Positions 31,231 to 42,980 of a stretch of 49,121 nucleotides of DNA are shown here, piece by piece. Every line of letters begins with the position of its first letter. Position 1 is the first letter of the stretch. The stretch is from Guyanagaster necrorhizus (Eukaryota; Basidiomycota; Agaricomycetes; Agaricales; Physalacriaceae). The stretch covers positions 138,009-187,129 of the forward strand of contig NW_025064943.1 of assembly GCF_019112545.1 (NCBI RefSeq), in the 5' to 3' direction. Position numbers and translations under genes: made by a program. A model generated the notes under the pieces. That model saw nothing but the letters and a program-made list of their open reading frames with translations, had not been told where the DNA came from and searched no databases.

Positions 31231-31237
31231 GGGGGAG
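31229..31237 (+). promoter_or_regulatory. copia polypurine tract
   Basis: The purine run GAGGGGGAG touches the 3' LTR and overlaps the polyprotein stop, a standard plus-strand primer position. Confidence 0.7.
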
Positions 31238-31445
31238 TGTTGGGATAGCAATCCCGAGCGAGTACGAGAACGTACTCGAAGATACGATGCCAGTCAGCAG
31301 CAGCTGACTTGGATCGTGATCCGGACTTATTTAGTATCTCGCAGAAAGATCTCGAAGTAATACAAAATGTATTTAAGTAGAACGTCTCTCTCTCCAGAGG
31401 CTAATTCTAATCCTCTCTACATTACTCTGCTCTCTACTTACAACA
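31238..31445 (+). repeat. copia 3' LTR (208 bp), CpG intact
   Basis: TGTTGGGATAGC...CTTACAACA. It retains 11 CpGs, each of which is TpG or CpA in the 5' LTR. It is followed by CTTCA, the target duplication. Confidence 0.95.
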
Positions 31446-33524
31446 CTTCAGGATGCTTGAAACTGCGCAGCCTCAAAGAAACAGGGAAATACAAAAATGA
31501 ATCTTGGGCGATCTAATTTTCATCGGTGAGACGAAATCACCAGTGCGACAGTACAGTACATCACCCTTTCCAATTCCCTGGGCTTCCTCGGAGTAGAATA
31601 TCTCCTAACGAAACGTAAGCTGTCGTTATCCCGGGGAATTAATGTACTAGCCTTCCTCAGAATTGAATCTTCTCTAACAATGTTCACAGGCATCACACCG
31701 ACCGAGACGATCAGAAAGTCGTCCAGCTCTACATCCCCAAAGAGCTCTCCCCATTAAGCGCATTCCCCGGCGCCAAACATGCTTGCTATGCTCAGGCAAT
31801 TGCTAGTTCCAGCTCAGAGACGTTTCCATGAAGTCAAATAAAGATTCGACAATGAAACGTGCCTCCGGGAGTACCGTTTCACCAAAAGACGAAGCGTCAA
31901 ACCATCATTGAGGCTCCACTGATAAATATTCAAGAGACCCCTTGAATCATGCTACTGCGTGTTTCGAGACTAGTAAGTCCCTTCAGTAAACCAGATCTTG
32001 GAGTGCACATGGAGTTGAATTGGACATGTTGACGGGTGTGGACCATGCGCCGGAACCTGTGATCACAGATTCCGTGAATTGCTCCTGAATCGGGGGAGAA
32101 AAGGCCACGTACGAAGACCTCGAATTCCTATCTTCCCGGGTGTCTCGCATAATTTGTGCCATTCCATTTGAATGATGTAGTCACATAAAAGAGGACTATC
32201 CTGTCTGCGAACATCTTTCCACTAATTCATTAGAATACGAAATCTTCACCGCGCCAAGACAAGGCCAACACCTACTCCGACCGCCGCTTCTCTTCAACCC
32301 ACATTGTGTGGGTTGCCCTGGCGCGAGACCTAAGATACGTCAATGACAAGGAATTCAATTCTATAGGACTGGACCACATGAAGACGATGGCCTGCTACAT
32401 GAGGCTGGAAGCAGTGGCGGTACGCTGTAGATAGACTCGGGTATAACGTCGAAAGTGCGCAGTAGATCATTTGACACCGTGCATTGAAGTTCCCTGCGTG
32501 AAATGAAGGCTTGAAGTCCGCACGGAACGATTCTAACCGAGTAGTTCATGCCAAGCTAGTACTAGGAGATGAACTGTCAGCTTTAACGTCACAGAATGTA
32601 AGGTCCTGCACCGGAGTAATATATATCTGTGTGCTTTGCAAATTTACAGGAACCCCGTCTGCTTTCATTTGAAAACAAAGAATGGAAGCTGTCACCGAAG
32701 TCGACTATAAGTTGAACTGAAGTTTGCATTGAAGGGCAGATTTTACCGTATAGTACGACTGCTGTGGTAATCAAGCCACTGACAGGGCATGGCCACCTGA
32801 CCCGGACTTTGCTGTGCTTGAGTTTCATGATCTGTGGAGAGAGCAGTGCTATCCTCCTTTAGGATATGGATGGATGGATGGATGGAAGGAAGGAAGGAAG
32901 GGAGGTGAAAGAGTTCTGGACGAATGTGCGAAGGCTAGAAACGGTGACACAAATTGGAAAATATTGAAGCTGCATAAATTTTCAGGCCAGACGGCTGAAC
33001 CAATAGTAGATTGTGTTCCTGAAAAAGAGCAGGGAAGCGTGGGATTTACTTCTCCAGTAGTACCAGTACCCATCGACCCGTCATGAGCACATGTCCTACG
33101 TGACCTCTTCTGTGCGGTATCCCGCTTGATGATGGGAACGTGGCATACTGCGAGAACAACTGCATCGATCCCCCAGTGGATCGGGTGCGCAAACCAGGGA
33201 GAGTCGGCCGACCGCAGCCTGACTTTCACTAAGTAGAGGCTAAAGGGCAATCGAAACTTAGTCATCAACGCATCGGCGAGCCAGACAAACCAAGAGCGAC
33301 AGAGGACGGAGGGACGTTGACAAATACTGAAACTACGTATTGACTTGTGAGGTACCCTGAGAAGAAGGCACACATGCCCCATCATGTACCCAATTGAGTC
33401 GTTTACTCCACGGTCCATTTGAGTACCCTTGTATATAGCAAGTCAGCAATGCCATGAAAGTCATGAGAACAGTACATACTGGGATCATTTTCAGCTTGCA
33501 GCTCACTAAGTAAATCAATCATAT
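31446..33524. other. Host intergenic DNA, no convincing gene
   Basis: CpG-retaining sequence. A 189-codon minus-strand open stretch (32849-33418) runs into a simple repeat and has no recognisable domain. Near 31690-31830 a short plus-strand stretch reads like a degraded coding fragment. I see no supported gene. Confidence 0.5.
32866..32904. repeat. Tetranucleotide microsatellite (GGAT)n/(GGAA)n
   Basis: About four ATGG units pass directly into about four AAGG units. Confidence 0.9.
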
Positions 33525-34174
33525 CTGTAGATGCTGATAACCTGGCTCTCCATAACAGCCATGGTTGAATGCATCATTCCCCTGGCTGCTCTGTCTGAGT
33601 GGCTGGTTTTGCTTTAATAATCTCTGCAACACATGCACCCTTTGAAAAGGCATACTGAAAGATCACTTGGCTGTAGCAGAAGAAGAGAAATGATCTTGGA
33701 GCCCATCAAGCTTCCAACAGTGATTTAAATGAGAGCCAGTGGAATGTCTTGGAAGACAGTCTGGGAACAGAATAGATTCCCCTCTACTGTGGAATGGCCC
33801 TCTATCTATACTGGCCCCTGATGTACACATGCTACTATCCATCTCCATCTCCTCCACCTACTTCCTGATCTGCCTCCACCTGACTGCCTTCTGCCTTCTG
33901 CCTTACACTCCTTCTGCCTTATGCTCCCAACACTCCCACCAGGATGTTGTCATGGTCCCAAAGTGTTGAGATTTGGACTGTATCCAAAGTACATGCTTGT
34001 AAGATCTTTGGTCTTTGGGTTACAAGCTCCTGAGGAGTTTCCCCATTGACTTCTCATACTAGACTACACCTTTTCTAGTAATTTCTATCTAATTCCTTTA
34101 ATTTCCCTCAGATTCTTTCCTTACTCAGTATGCCGGATTGCCGGATTGCTCGAATTCTCTTGCAGATTCCAACA
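33525..34174. repeat. CpG-poor island, probable transposon remnant
   Basis: Almost no CpG until the last 50 bases, in clear contrast with both flanks. Possible LTR-like ends are TGTAGATGCT or TGTCATGG (33948) at the left and CCAACA at 34174, but no target duplication was found. A 64-codon minus-strand stretch (33663-33857) contains His-Cys-Trp-Lys-Leu-Asp-Gly, which loosely recalls copia polyproteins. Confidence 0.4.
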
Positions 34175-34581
34175 CAGTGATTTTTAAAAAACTCAAGACC
34201 TTAACAAAGACATCGCACCTGTGTCTGAGACCGGACCATGACGAAGATCTTTGTTAGGTAGAAGAGAGAACCCGCCTTGAATTTCCCTCTAACGATGGAC
34301 TCGAACAGTTAAGATTTGATGATTGTATAGCCAGCGAGGCTAGATCTCATCTTCTCAGTTCTTCAGTCGAGGGAGAAAAGAACAGAAAATGGGATTTATA
34401 TATTGACAAGCCGAAGACACGGGGCGGAGGCTTGTACATTGATATCACAGATGCTTCTACTTCGGTTCCTCCAATCCTATCAACGTCAGCTTCGACCACT
34501 GTCTACGTTGGGCGGCAAAGCGTAGATTTTATTGGTTGGCTTCAGCGAGCTAGAGACGGTAGACGCAGACAAATTACGCGT
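34175..34581. other. Intergenic, downstream side of the hypothetical gene at 34582
   Basis: No gene seen. Open stretches here are antisense shadows of the neighbouring gene. Confidence 0.5.
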
Positions 34582-35253
34582 CTAGCTCCTAGGAGGACGA
34601 TTCCTTGGCAATGGTATGTCTACCGGGTTCGTTTTCATCGACTCTTGCAGCGCAAGCACCACTCTGTCAGGTATCTCAAAGCACCCAGTAGGTATACAGG
34701 GTTGCAGGAACGTGATTGCTGCCTCGTGCAAGATTGTACTGGAGACGCCACCATCAGAGCTGGAAGAAGTAGAATCTCCACGGGGGCGACTAATATGGAC
34801 AAGGCCAAGACCATCAAAGGGATCCCCACCATCCTTCCGCGTCAAGCCCTGAATCCCTAGGCCAACGCCGGTGAGTACCATGGGCGAGGAAGAAGCAGTA
34901 GAAGAGGAGAGGTCTATACTGTCGTCGATGGATGAATCGGTGCTGGTGAACGAGAGATCGTAGGATGAGAAATGCTGAGAAAATTCTTCCGCGGCGGCAG
35001 AAATAGGAGTTGTCGGTAGTGTCAGTGAAGCTAAGTGTGCGTCACCGACGTGCGCCGAAGGGATAGAATCCAAAGTCAGGAAAGGCGTAGATGACGTCTA
35101 GAAAGCTTTAAATCGAGTGAAACCTAATGGATACGAGCGATTAAATACCTTCGTAAGGTCCCGTCCTTGTACCTTCCGTCTTTGAACGACTCCAGCAAAG
35201 GCATCGTAGTGCCACCCTTCGAATTTCTGCACCTTCTTACTGAGTCCAGGCAT
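34582..35253 (-). CDS. Hypothetical protein, Ser-rich, two exons
   Basis: Exon 1 is 35149-35253 (ATG at 35253), then a 51-nt intron (35098-35148, GTATTT...TTTCTAG), exon 2 is 34582-35097; 206 residues in total, in frame. The N-terminus is basic (Pro-Gly-Leu-Ser-Lys-Lys-Val-Gln-Lys) with an aromatic patch. The middle is rich in Ser, Thr and Asp (Ser-Ser-Thr-Asp-Ser-Ser-Ile-Asp-Asp-Ser). The C-terminus is less biased, with paired Cys. An upstream in-frame start at 35334 would add a hydrophobic leader. I recognise no family and no function. Confidence 0.55.
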
Positions 35254-35536
35254 AGACGTGTTGGTAAAGAGCGACGGTGAGGCTAGAAATACGAAGATGG
35301 TGGTGGTGGTGGAAGAAAGAAAGACGTTGAACAATCGAACCTGACAGAAGACATGTCTCGCACTTCACGTGACGTATTACGATCCAGTCTTGGAGTCACA
35401 GTACAATATGACAGTCTTAGTCAGAGTCTGAGTCAGATAGCTGTGGTCCGTCACTGTTTTCTCGATGCCCTAACTTCGGCGAAATTATTCAACGCGAGCT
35501 GCAAGGATAACATTTTCAGTCCGACATTTCCACAGG
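35254..35536. other. Intergenic between two hypothetical minus-strand genes
   Basis: Short spacer carrying the presumed promoter of the 34582-35253 gene. Nothing specific recognised. Confidence 0.4.
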
Positions 35537-35895
35537 CTAACTGGACGTTCTCGCTAGGATCAACACATCTTCCAAGTCTTTGGGTGGAACTAGCCCTGGG
35601 TTTATCTCCATAACCGCAAAAGGGATTAGCGAATAAATCCGCTCGTCCCCTCCAAACCAAAGCGCTGACCGTTCCATAAACGCTTCGAGCATCGGATACC
35701 TCTCCGTGAAGTTGTGAAGGTTGTCCGTGTCAAAGTTGAACAAGTAGTACTGCGTGCCGTTGCGGCATCGAATAACGGTCCTATACATCCCAACCTTGTA
35801 ACACAACAAAGAGAATTTCGGCATATCCTTCCAATATGGCATACTCTCTGATGCACCTGTTGATGCGGGGGGTATAAGATCACTGCCGTCGAATC
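35537..35895 (-). CDS. Hypothetical protein, boundaries uncertain
   Basis: A coding-looking stretch of about 100 residues at 35537-35842, with Tyr/Phe-rich order (Gln-Tyr-Tyr-Leu-Phe-Asn-Phe-Asp) and a Glu-Arg-Tyr-Pro-Met-Leu-Glu-Ala-Phe block. The frame opens upstream only to a TGA at about 35902, so either the start is the ATG at 35842 or an upstream exon joins through an AG near 35895. No domain recognised. It could be the last exon of a larger gene or a remnant. Confidence 0.4.
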
Positions 35896-36321
35896 GAGCT
35901 CAGTCGCAGCTCCAGCCGAGTGGGACATTGGAGTGGTGCGTATTCAAACAGTGGTTTGGTTTGGTGAAATCGACTATAAGTTCAGTCTGCATTCACAACC
36001 ACGGTGAATAATGGATATGAATGAAATGAAGCCATAGTATTTACACACAGTAATTGTGCTGGTGGAAAGTGGATGACTCGACTGACCATCTTGATCAGAA
36101 CTTACATAAATACCGACTATATCATTGCGTAGAGCAGAATCAGGGCTTACTCGAAGAAAGCAAGCACAAGGAATGTAACCGGTCTTTCATTATTTAAATC
36201 AAAATATCACACTTGGATGGTAGAAAAATCTAGATCGATTGTGGATCACCTCGATAGAATATGTAGGACACTGGCATGCACAGTAAAATATATACTAATA
36301 TTTACACATTTTTGTTACCTT
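35896..36321. other. AT-rich intergenic DNA
   Basis: No gene or repeat recognised between the hypothetical gene and the F-box-like gene. Confidence 0.5.
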
Positions 36322-37725
36322 TCACGAGTGTGTCTGAGTCTCGTGACAGACAGTGACAAGTCCTCTGCTGATTAACGGAGCCATCTCCCTCTCGACTACA
36401 CCCTGATACAACTCCAGTCCCCGAACCTCTACTCCTTCCAGTGGTACTGGACTGAATATTAAGGATATGTTTCGAATAGAACCAAACTCAGAATCAGATA
36501 ATACCCCGGCAAATTTGGACCAGAATTGTGACACATTCGGATGTATTTCGGTCGGCCTCCTCTCCCAAAAGGTGATATTAATGGTGAATGTCTCAACAAA
36601 CATTTGCCTTGCTCTTTTCAAGTTCTTCAAACACCATCCCAACGAGTCGGTGATCGGACTGTGTCCCAAAACACCGATTGACATAGAAAGTGAACACAAG
36701 TTCCGAGAGATATTGAGAGCTGGGTAAGGATGACGAATTGGTGCTAAATAGTACGCGGATAATCAGTTTTGTGGCCCCCTGGAAAGAGATAAACTGTACG
36801 AACCTATACAGTCATATGCAATACTGAGATGTTGCAGCGATCGCAAAGGAAGATCCAAAAACTGTTTCAGCTCATTAACTTCATTAGGATGATGCATCGT
36901 TACTGAGAGACTCTTCAGGTCGTCAACCGAGAAGGGATAGATCCCTGTCTGAATGATCGTCTGGAAAAGCGGCCAATAGTAACCTTCCACAGTCAGCTTT
37001 GCTAGGGACCCCCCCTTGGGGACCGGAAGAGTACTCGATGTCGGCAAATCTTTAAGGACCCCATTGAAATCTAAATGAAGATTTCTCGACCCTTTAAACA
37101 CGGTGCACAGGTCCGCGATGTCCTGCGAAATTCCGCAGTTCGTGTACACTGAAGCTGAACGAAATGAATGCGAGGAAAGCGCTTGCTTCGATGATTCTCT
37201 CATGTCATTCAAATTGCACGCCTCAAACTTCAAATGTTCCAGCTGTCCCGGTGGAATCAGTCTCAACAACGCAGGAAACGAGCGGTCGCCGCGAATGGGT
37301 TTTCCCGGGTTTCTGCGACGAGTGGAAATTGTGATCCTTTTCACGTATTGAGCCAAGTAAGGAAAATCGGTGCATAGAACATGGAATTTGGTGGCAGTGT
37401 TGAGAAATATGGTTTCGAAAAGATAGGTACGTGTACGCGGCAAAAGGACACGAGAGGTCAAAGAGCATGCCTTAAGAGCGGATACGTCGTCCCAGGATTC
37501 GTCAATAACCTTGTCCAGTAGCTCTGGAGGCAGAGAGCACATGGCGTAGTGAAACGGCTTCCGAGTCAGAGATCTGAGAGCGCAGTGGATAGGGCTCCGG
37601 TGGGAGTCGGGCTTCGCATGCGGGTGAGCACAATGTGGGAAATACTCAGGAGGTGGGGATGAAAAGGAAATACTTACTGTGTGGTCCGTCAGAGATAGAG
37701 AATGGATCGACGCAGTGCTGGACAT
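36322..37725 (-). CDS. F-box-like protein, two exons
   Basis: Exon 1 is 36804-37725, an 84-nt intron spans 36720-36803 (GTTCGT...TTACCCAG, phase 1), exon 2 is 36322-36719; 439 residues. Near residue 65 is an F-box-like start, Leu-Pro-Pro-Glu-Leu-Leu-Asp-Lys-Val-Ile-Asp, then Ala-Cys-Ser-Leu-Thr-Ser-Arg...Arg-Thr-Tyr-Leu-Phe-Glu, very common in mushroom F-box families. The rest is a Leu-rich region that may adopt a repeat fold. Such proteins usually couple substrates to SCF ubiquitin ligases. A strong GTAAGT at about 37674 suggests an extra intron near the N-terminus, so the start is unsure. A broken relative lies at 44786-46129. Confidence 0.75.
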
Positions 37726-38205
37726 AAATGAAAATGGAAGAAAGGGGCTAGTTAGACAGTTAGTCAGTTAAGACAGTAAAATTAGGCCACCTCCGCTAGC
37801 CCCTTTCAAAGTTTCAGCACTTTCTGGACCAGGCCGGATCACCGGTTGAACTCCTCAACAACTTATTGAAGTACTTGTTTGTGGCTTCTGGAGGCACCAC
37901 TTGTGAGAACTGCCGTTCCTAATTAAGCGTGAAAATCGAGCTCGAAATCCTAATATGGTAATTCATATTCTAACACCACTCCCGATGAAATTACTCAAAA
38001 TACTACTCTTTTCAACACACCTTTTTCACCAGTGAACACTCATATCACGATGTTCCTAGTAGAATTCAGGAAGCATACACTTATTAGCTTCTGATAATCA
38101 TTATGTGCAACATTTTAATGTAGTACGAATACACTGGAAAGACATACGCGGCCAAGAAACTATCCTTCCATCAAAGATTACCGAAAGAGCCAAATCCAGG
38201 TGAAG
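37726..38205. other. Intergenic
   Basis: No gene recognised between the F-box-like gene start and the downstream end of the next minus-strand gene. Confidence 0.5.
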
Positions 38206-39332
38206 TTAATCACAGTAACAATGATGATCCCGATCATCCCTCCTGCTCTTCCTCGATTTGTGCTTGCTATGCCCGTCATCATGGTCAGAATTTAAATGAA
38301 TGCAGACTAGAATCAAACGATGCGTTGGCGTCGAAGATTCAACTAGGCAAAATCCGACTCACCGTTCTTTGGCATTACAATCGGACTCGGATCTTCCCCC
38401 TGGTGTGGCAGGAGGGACGCGCGCATCATGGCACCGTACAACTGGCGCCAAAGCGCCGTTACATCGGTACCCCTCGGAAAGCTCCTTGAAAACGCGTAAA
38501 AGCTCCCGTCGAGATCTCTATCAATGCGGTCGATACCCTCGCGAGCTACATCGAGTGTCTTTCAGAAACAAAGAAAGACAGCTGATTAAAACCTGAGCTC
38601 ACAAAGAACTTCACTTGCTGAATGCATATCCCGAAACATATCAGGCGCAGCGGTAGTCACAATAGGTACGCAATTCCTGTAGAGGATCGGCCTGCCAGAG
38701 GCGTCGAATCCCTGCTGATAAGGCTGCGGTTGGTGCGCTACCGGCGAGACAGTGGTAGGTGGAGCGTAATGTACCAATCCCCTGGAGTTCGACATCATGT
38801 CAGTGCTCTGCTCAGGGACGGGACTCAAAGCAGGGGTGCTACGAGCGTAGGTTGTGGGGGCTCTGGATACATGAGGAAGTCCAGGTCCAAGACTCTGAGT
38901 GCGGGAGTCGTCAATCCTACTGCGTTCAAGAGACGAGGCAAGATCGAGCTTGGCTGGAGTCAAATCAGGGTCTGAAAGAGGACGAGCAAATGTCGTCCGG
39001 AGGCTGATGTCGTCAGGTGGAATAAAGGGCAAAGGAGGCACCTCAGGCGTGTAGTGGCCGGCTCGAGTCTTCGAGGGATAGCGCTCATTGATACTCAGAC
39101 CCCCGGCGTCAGAGGCACGCTGAGTCTGGGACCCATCGCGGGGTGAAGGGGGGTAGAAATCAGTGGGACTGCCACTATCAGTAGAGCGACGAGAGGTGTC
39201 TGAGCCACTGTAGTGCATAGGAAGTGCGTCGGCACTTCTTTGCGTCTCGTGTGACTGTAGTGAGGGGGAACGAAACATGGTGAACAAATTGACAGCGGTG
39301 GTCTGATGAGTAGTACCTACATTTTGTATCAT
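38206..39332 (-). CDS. Hypothetical Ser/Pro-rich protein with basic His/Asp-rich tail
   Basis: Three exons proposed: 39332 (or ATG 39279) to about 38611; 38363-38558; 38206-38306. Intron 2 is 38307-38362 (GTGAGT...TTCTAG). Intron 1 ends at the AG before 38558, but its donor is uncertain. The N-terminal 230 residues are disordered-looking (Ser, Pro, Thr, Arg). The middle exon is well structured: Leu-Asp-Val-Ala-Arg-Glu-Gly-Ile-Asp-Arg-Ile-Asp-Arg-Asp and Ala-Leu-Trp-Arg-Gln-Leu-Tyr-Gly. The tail alternates Asp, His, Lys and Arg. I do not recognise the family. Confidence 0.55.
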
Positions 39333-40577
39333 TTTTGAGGATTCAAGAGGGACCCGGGGTATACTTCGATCGTGCTACAACGAGGCGTAGTTCCAGACAC
39401 GTGTAAACCATATTTTCGAAAACGAATGCCGGAGGATGGACACTGGGGCGCTAATCATGGTCTGCAGCAGGTATTGATGCAAAAGACGCTGTGTCGGTAG
39501 TTGGAGAGTGAAAGTCCATCAGGCGATGAGAGAAAGAGGAGGCCCCCAAAAAGATGCTCTGTAGAATGAGACTGGTCAGCTCAGAATTTCCGTAAAAGAA
39601 AGGGCCGCAAATCCGTATATGAGAGCCTCACATTCAGCTTCGAGATGATGAAATCATGTCTGATTCATAAAAAGGGCACATCAGAGATGCCATGAAATAT
39701 ATTCCGCCTATAAAGGTAAAAAACGGCTGCAAACCATACAGCAAACATGAGGCTTCTGTCCAAGAGAAGTAAAAAAAACAGAGATGAGAGCATGCGGCAA
39801 GTGCACGCACCTAGCGCATGTCCACCTTAATGAAGTGTGTGTGAGAGTCAGTGCCTTGGGCCGACCGTCGCAAAGATCCGAATCCGAGATGACAGGCCCA
39901 CTGTCTATCAAGGAATTCCTAATGCCACATGTAGATAAGTGTGCGTGAGAACATGAATTCGGCAAATGGCGATCCGATCCTGTGCATTACTTTTCAAATT
40001 CCAGCAGCTTGGACGACAACCACGACGTTGGTTTAAATCTACCCAAACGATGGTAGGCCCCTGGACTTTTGTAATATTTCTTTCAACATTAATTCAAGGT
40101 GTCATTCCAGGCGATGGCCTACATACATATCGCCGTTACCGTGGTAATTTTTGTGGAATGGTCAGTCCAAGCTTTCTCTGTAACATCCGCCTCCACTATA
40201 TCTATTTGTTGCTCTATGTCGATACAGTACCATCATTCGCACTATTCAACGCGTCTTCGGAGCACTTGCTAACTGGGATCCGCAGTTACCGTTATACGCC
40301 ACTTTCATAACCGCAACCAGGGCCTAAACCGTTTTCAAGATGAAAGGGGATATATGGTTACTCTATCTTCAATTTTTATCCTCTTTGTTTTTCGAAAATC
40401 AACCTTTTTTTAGCGTATCTCTACGCCTTTCCGTACCACGAAGAAATAACTCTGCTTTTCGTTTCGGTGACTGAATAAGGAAGCGTCGGAGCTCGGTCCG
40501 TGCTAATTCTTGCTCAGCGACACGTGGCCGTGCTTTTTGATTTTTATCATCGGTTCCGTTCGTTCCTCCTCTCAGCC
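39333..40577. other. Intergenic between divergent genes, one weak ORF
   Basis: A 114-codon plus-strand ORF (39966-40310) starts with a basic, mitochondrial-leader-like stretch (Phe-Gln-Gln-Leu-Gly-Arg-Gln-Pro-Arg-Arg-Trp) but has no recognised domain. The region lies between the minus-strand Ser/Pro-rich gene and the plus-strand IML2-like gene, so it should hold both promoters. Confidence 0.4.
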
Positions 40578-42822
40578 ATGACCATCGTGTCACCTCCCCC
40601 CCTTCCCTTGGAATTGCCGAACGAGAAGGAGAAGGTGACAGATGAGTCGACCTCAAGTACGGAACCCCCAGTCAAGATTCCATATGATACCAATGGGGCC
40701 CTCGATGACATTCCAGGCGTGGCTCATGCTCTCGAACTTTTCCTTAATTCTCACATGTTCGAATCAGAGGATTACTGTCTTAGGAGTGACCCAAAAATGT
40801 GCGTATATTGTTCATCTGCTTTTTAATCTCTCTAACAGAGCTTGTTGATCAGGGAGAGACTTTACTTCTCTACCGGATACGGTCTCATACAATGCGTTAA
40901 AGCGTTTATGTCTTATGCCGATGAAGATATCCTGGCCGGTATTGGAAACACCAAGCAAGGGAATCTCATTGCCATGCAGCACCGCAAGAAAGCTGCATCG
41001 TTCACGTCGAGGCTTGCCGGCTATGTCGTCAGTTCCCTGAATACTACTGGCGTTGGATTTATCAAGAGCATGACCCCGGTTGAGCGTCACGCGGAGCTCG
41101 TCTATGCAGACAGTCTATTCGAGAAGGCGTTGTTAGGCGTCGTATACTCCGGCGATTGGCTAGCATTCATCAAAGAAGCGTAAGTTCATCCCATGCTCTG
41201 TTCTCCCATGTGCTCCTCCCGATTTAAATTTAAATCTTATCTTACAGATTGAACATGCGAACGACCATCAATATATACCGAGTACTATACAAGTTCATAA
41301 CGACTATGGATGAGGCGGCTCCCTCCGGTTACGATGAGAGCATCGACATCCATTTCCGCTCAGGCGTCTATCTCGGAGCCGGAATGAGTACCCTCATTCT
41401 GAGCCTCATGCCCTCAAAATTGCTCACCATCATCGAACTATTCGGATATCACGGCGACCGCGCCGAGGCCCTTTCCATTCTCTGCAAAGCAGGCGGTTGG
41501 ACCTCGACGTCCGACGAACCCTCCATTCCCATTTCTGAAGAAGGACTCCGACGACCCATCTGCGACATGTCCCTCATGGTCTTCCACCTCGTCCTCTCGA
41601 GCTACACGTTCGAAGGTGTCGACGTCCAAATGGCTGACAAAATCATCCAATGGAACGCGCGCCGCTACCCGAACGGCGTCTTTTTCCTATTCGCAGCTGG
41701 GCGTCTCGCGCTCATGCGGTCACAGCCGGAAGAATCCATACGGTGTTATACCCGGGCCATGGAGGTCCAGTCGCAGTACAGAAATCTGCACCACGTCTCC
41801 TTCTGGGAGATTGCGATAGCGCAACTGGCGCTCTGGGATGTGAAGGGCAGCCTGGAGCGTTGGCGCGACTTGGAACGGGAAGCGACATGGTCCAAGGCGA
41901 TTTATACGTATGGGATGGCGGTGTGTCTGCTTGAGGGCGGAGGGGACCCAAAGGAGGCGAAAGCGCTGATGGAGAAGGTGCCGAACCTTCGTCAGAAGAT
42001 TGCCGGGAAGAGTATACCCATGGAGAAACTGGTCGCGAGGAAGGCGCGCAAGTTTCTGGGACAGGGTCGGTTGGCACTTCCAGCCCTCGAGATTGCATAT
42101 CTTTTCTTGGCCATAACGCATGCTCCTCGGGAGGTCGTTGCGAAGAAGATGCTCGTCGAGGTGTTGGATTGCTTGAAGGAGCTAGATACCAAGGACAAGA
42201 AGTCGGTGGGTTATTGGGACGACTTTTGTTTGGCCAAGTTCTTAGAGGGTGTTTGCATGAGATATATTGCTTATCCGGTTCGTTTCTGTTTTATTTGTTT
42301 ATTCCTTTCATTCAACAAGAGCCATACAGGACCCTGATGCCATTATACCGCCTGATGCCCCTTCTGTTATTGAGCTAGCAGGTATATCCGAGAACGATGC
42401 AGCAAAAGCTGCGGTGTCAGCATTTGAGGACGTGTTTAGATTTGGACCCAAGATAGAGCTCGACCACCACATCGTGTATCATACCCGTACGTTTCTTCTC
42501 TTCCTTTCGATCCGTGCTAATGTTTGACTAGACTATGAACTGGGCCGATTACTTGCTTGTCAGGGCAAAGAGGACGAGGCGCGGACACAGTTCCATCTCA
42601 TTCTTTCCGGTATGGGTCTCTTTACATTGGGTTTCAATCGATCTGACTACCGGTCATAGGAAAGTATCTCGAGGTTGGGTCGTCCGGAAAAAAGGGACGA
42701 TATAGTATGGAGGTCAGTTTTGGCTAAAATAATATATTCGACGTTAAATTGTTGTTCGACAGAATGCTTTACACATGCGCACCCATGCAGCACTAGAAGC
42801 TCTGGGAAAGCGAAATCTTTGA
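40578..42822 (+). CDS. iml2: IML2/TTC39-type protein (DUF3808, TPR-like)
   Basis: Seven exons: 40578-40798, 40853-41179, 41248-42277, 42330-42486, 42532-42609, 42660-42712, 42763-42822. They sum to 1926 nt, 641 residues plus stop, in frame throughout with GT-AG introns of 45-68 nt. The ATG at 40578 is preferred over upstream non-ATG starts. Family signs: Leu-Tyr-Phe-Ser-Thr-Gly-Tyr-Gly-Leu early, Tyr-Ala-Asp-Ser-Leu-Phe-Glu-Lys-Ala-Leu, and a Gly-Ala-Gly-Met...Ser-Leu-Met-Pro-Ser-Lys-Leu-Leu...Gly-Tyr-His-Gly-Asp-Arg block typical of IML2/TTC39. TPR-like helices follow (Arg-Cys-Tyr-Thr-Arg-Ala-Met). In yeast Iml2 is linked to clearance of inclusion bodies at the mitochondrial/lipid-droplet interface. 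The function here is by family only. Confidence 0.9.
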
Positions 42823-42980
42823 TATCCTTATTCGTGATATACCTGCTGCTTTGCTATGTTTATGGACTAATAATACCCTGTACCGCCACTGATATTGTAT
42901 TCCCCCAATAGACCGCATCCTTTTTTGCATTGAACTCCTTGTTTTGATTCCAGACCGATGACATAGGAAGATAACAGCTA

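Larger units (their letters stand above)
17059..31445 (+). mobile_element. Ty1/copia retrotransposon with a Ty3-B insertion in its gag
   Basis: Two 208-bp LTRs flank a single polyprotein frame. CTTCA lies on both sides (17054-17058 and 31446-31450), a perfect 5-bp target duplication. The internal region is split at 17937/27767 by Ty3-B; removing Ty3-B and one CCATG restores the same frame. The element proper is about 4.6 kb. Many in-frame stops and an Asp-to-Asn change in the RT active site show it is dead. Confidence 0.95.

Noticed and set aside
32849..33418. 189-codon minus-strand ORF
   Set aside because: Its C-terminus is translated microsatellite, composition is unremarkable, and no domain or splice context supports it.
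33948..34174. Solo LTR TGTCATGG...CCAACA
   Set aside because: Flanking bases GATGT and CAGTG do not match, and no second copy is in the window; kept only as a CpG-poor remnant.
39966..40310. 114-codon plus-strand ORF with leader-like start
   Set aside because: Only a weak targeting-like N-terminus; no homologous domain, so mentioned under the intergenic entry only.
41712..42121. Long antisense ORFs under the IML2-like gene
   Set aside because: They mirror a GC-rich, well-supported exon on the other strand and show no domain.
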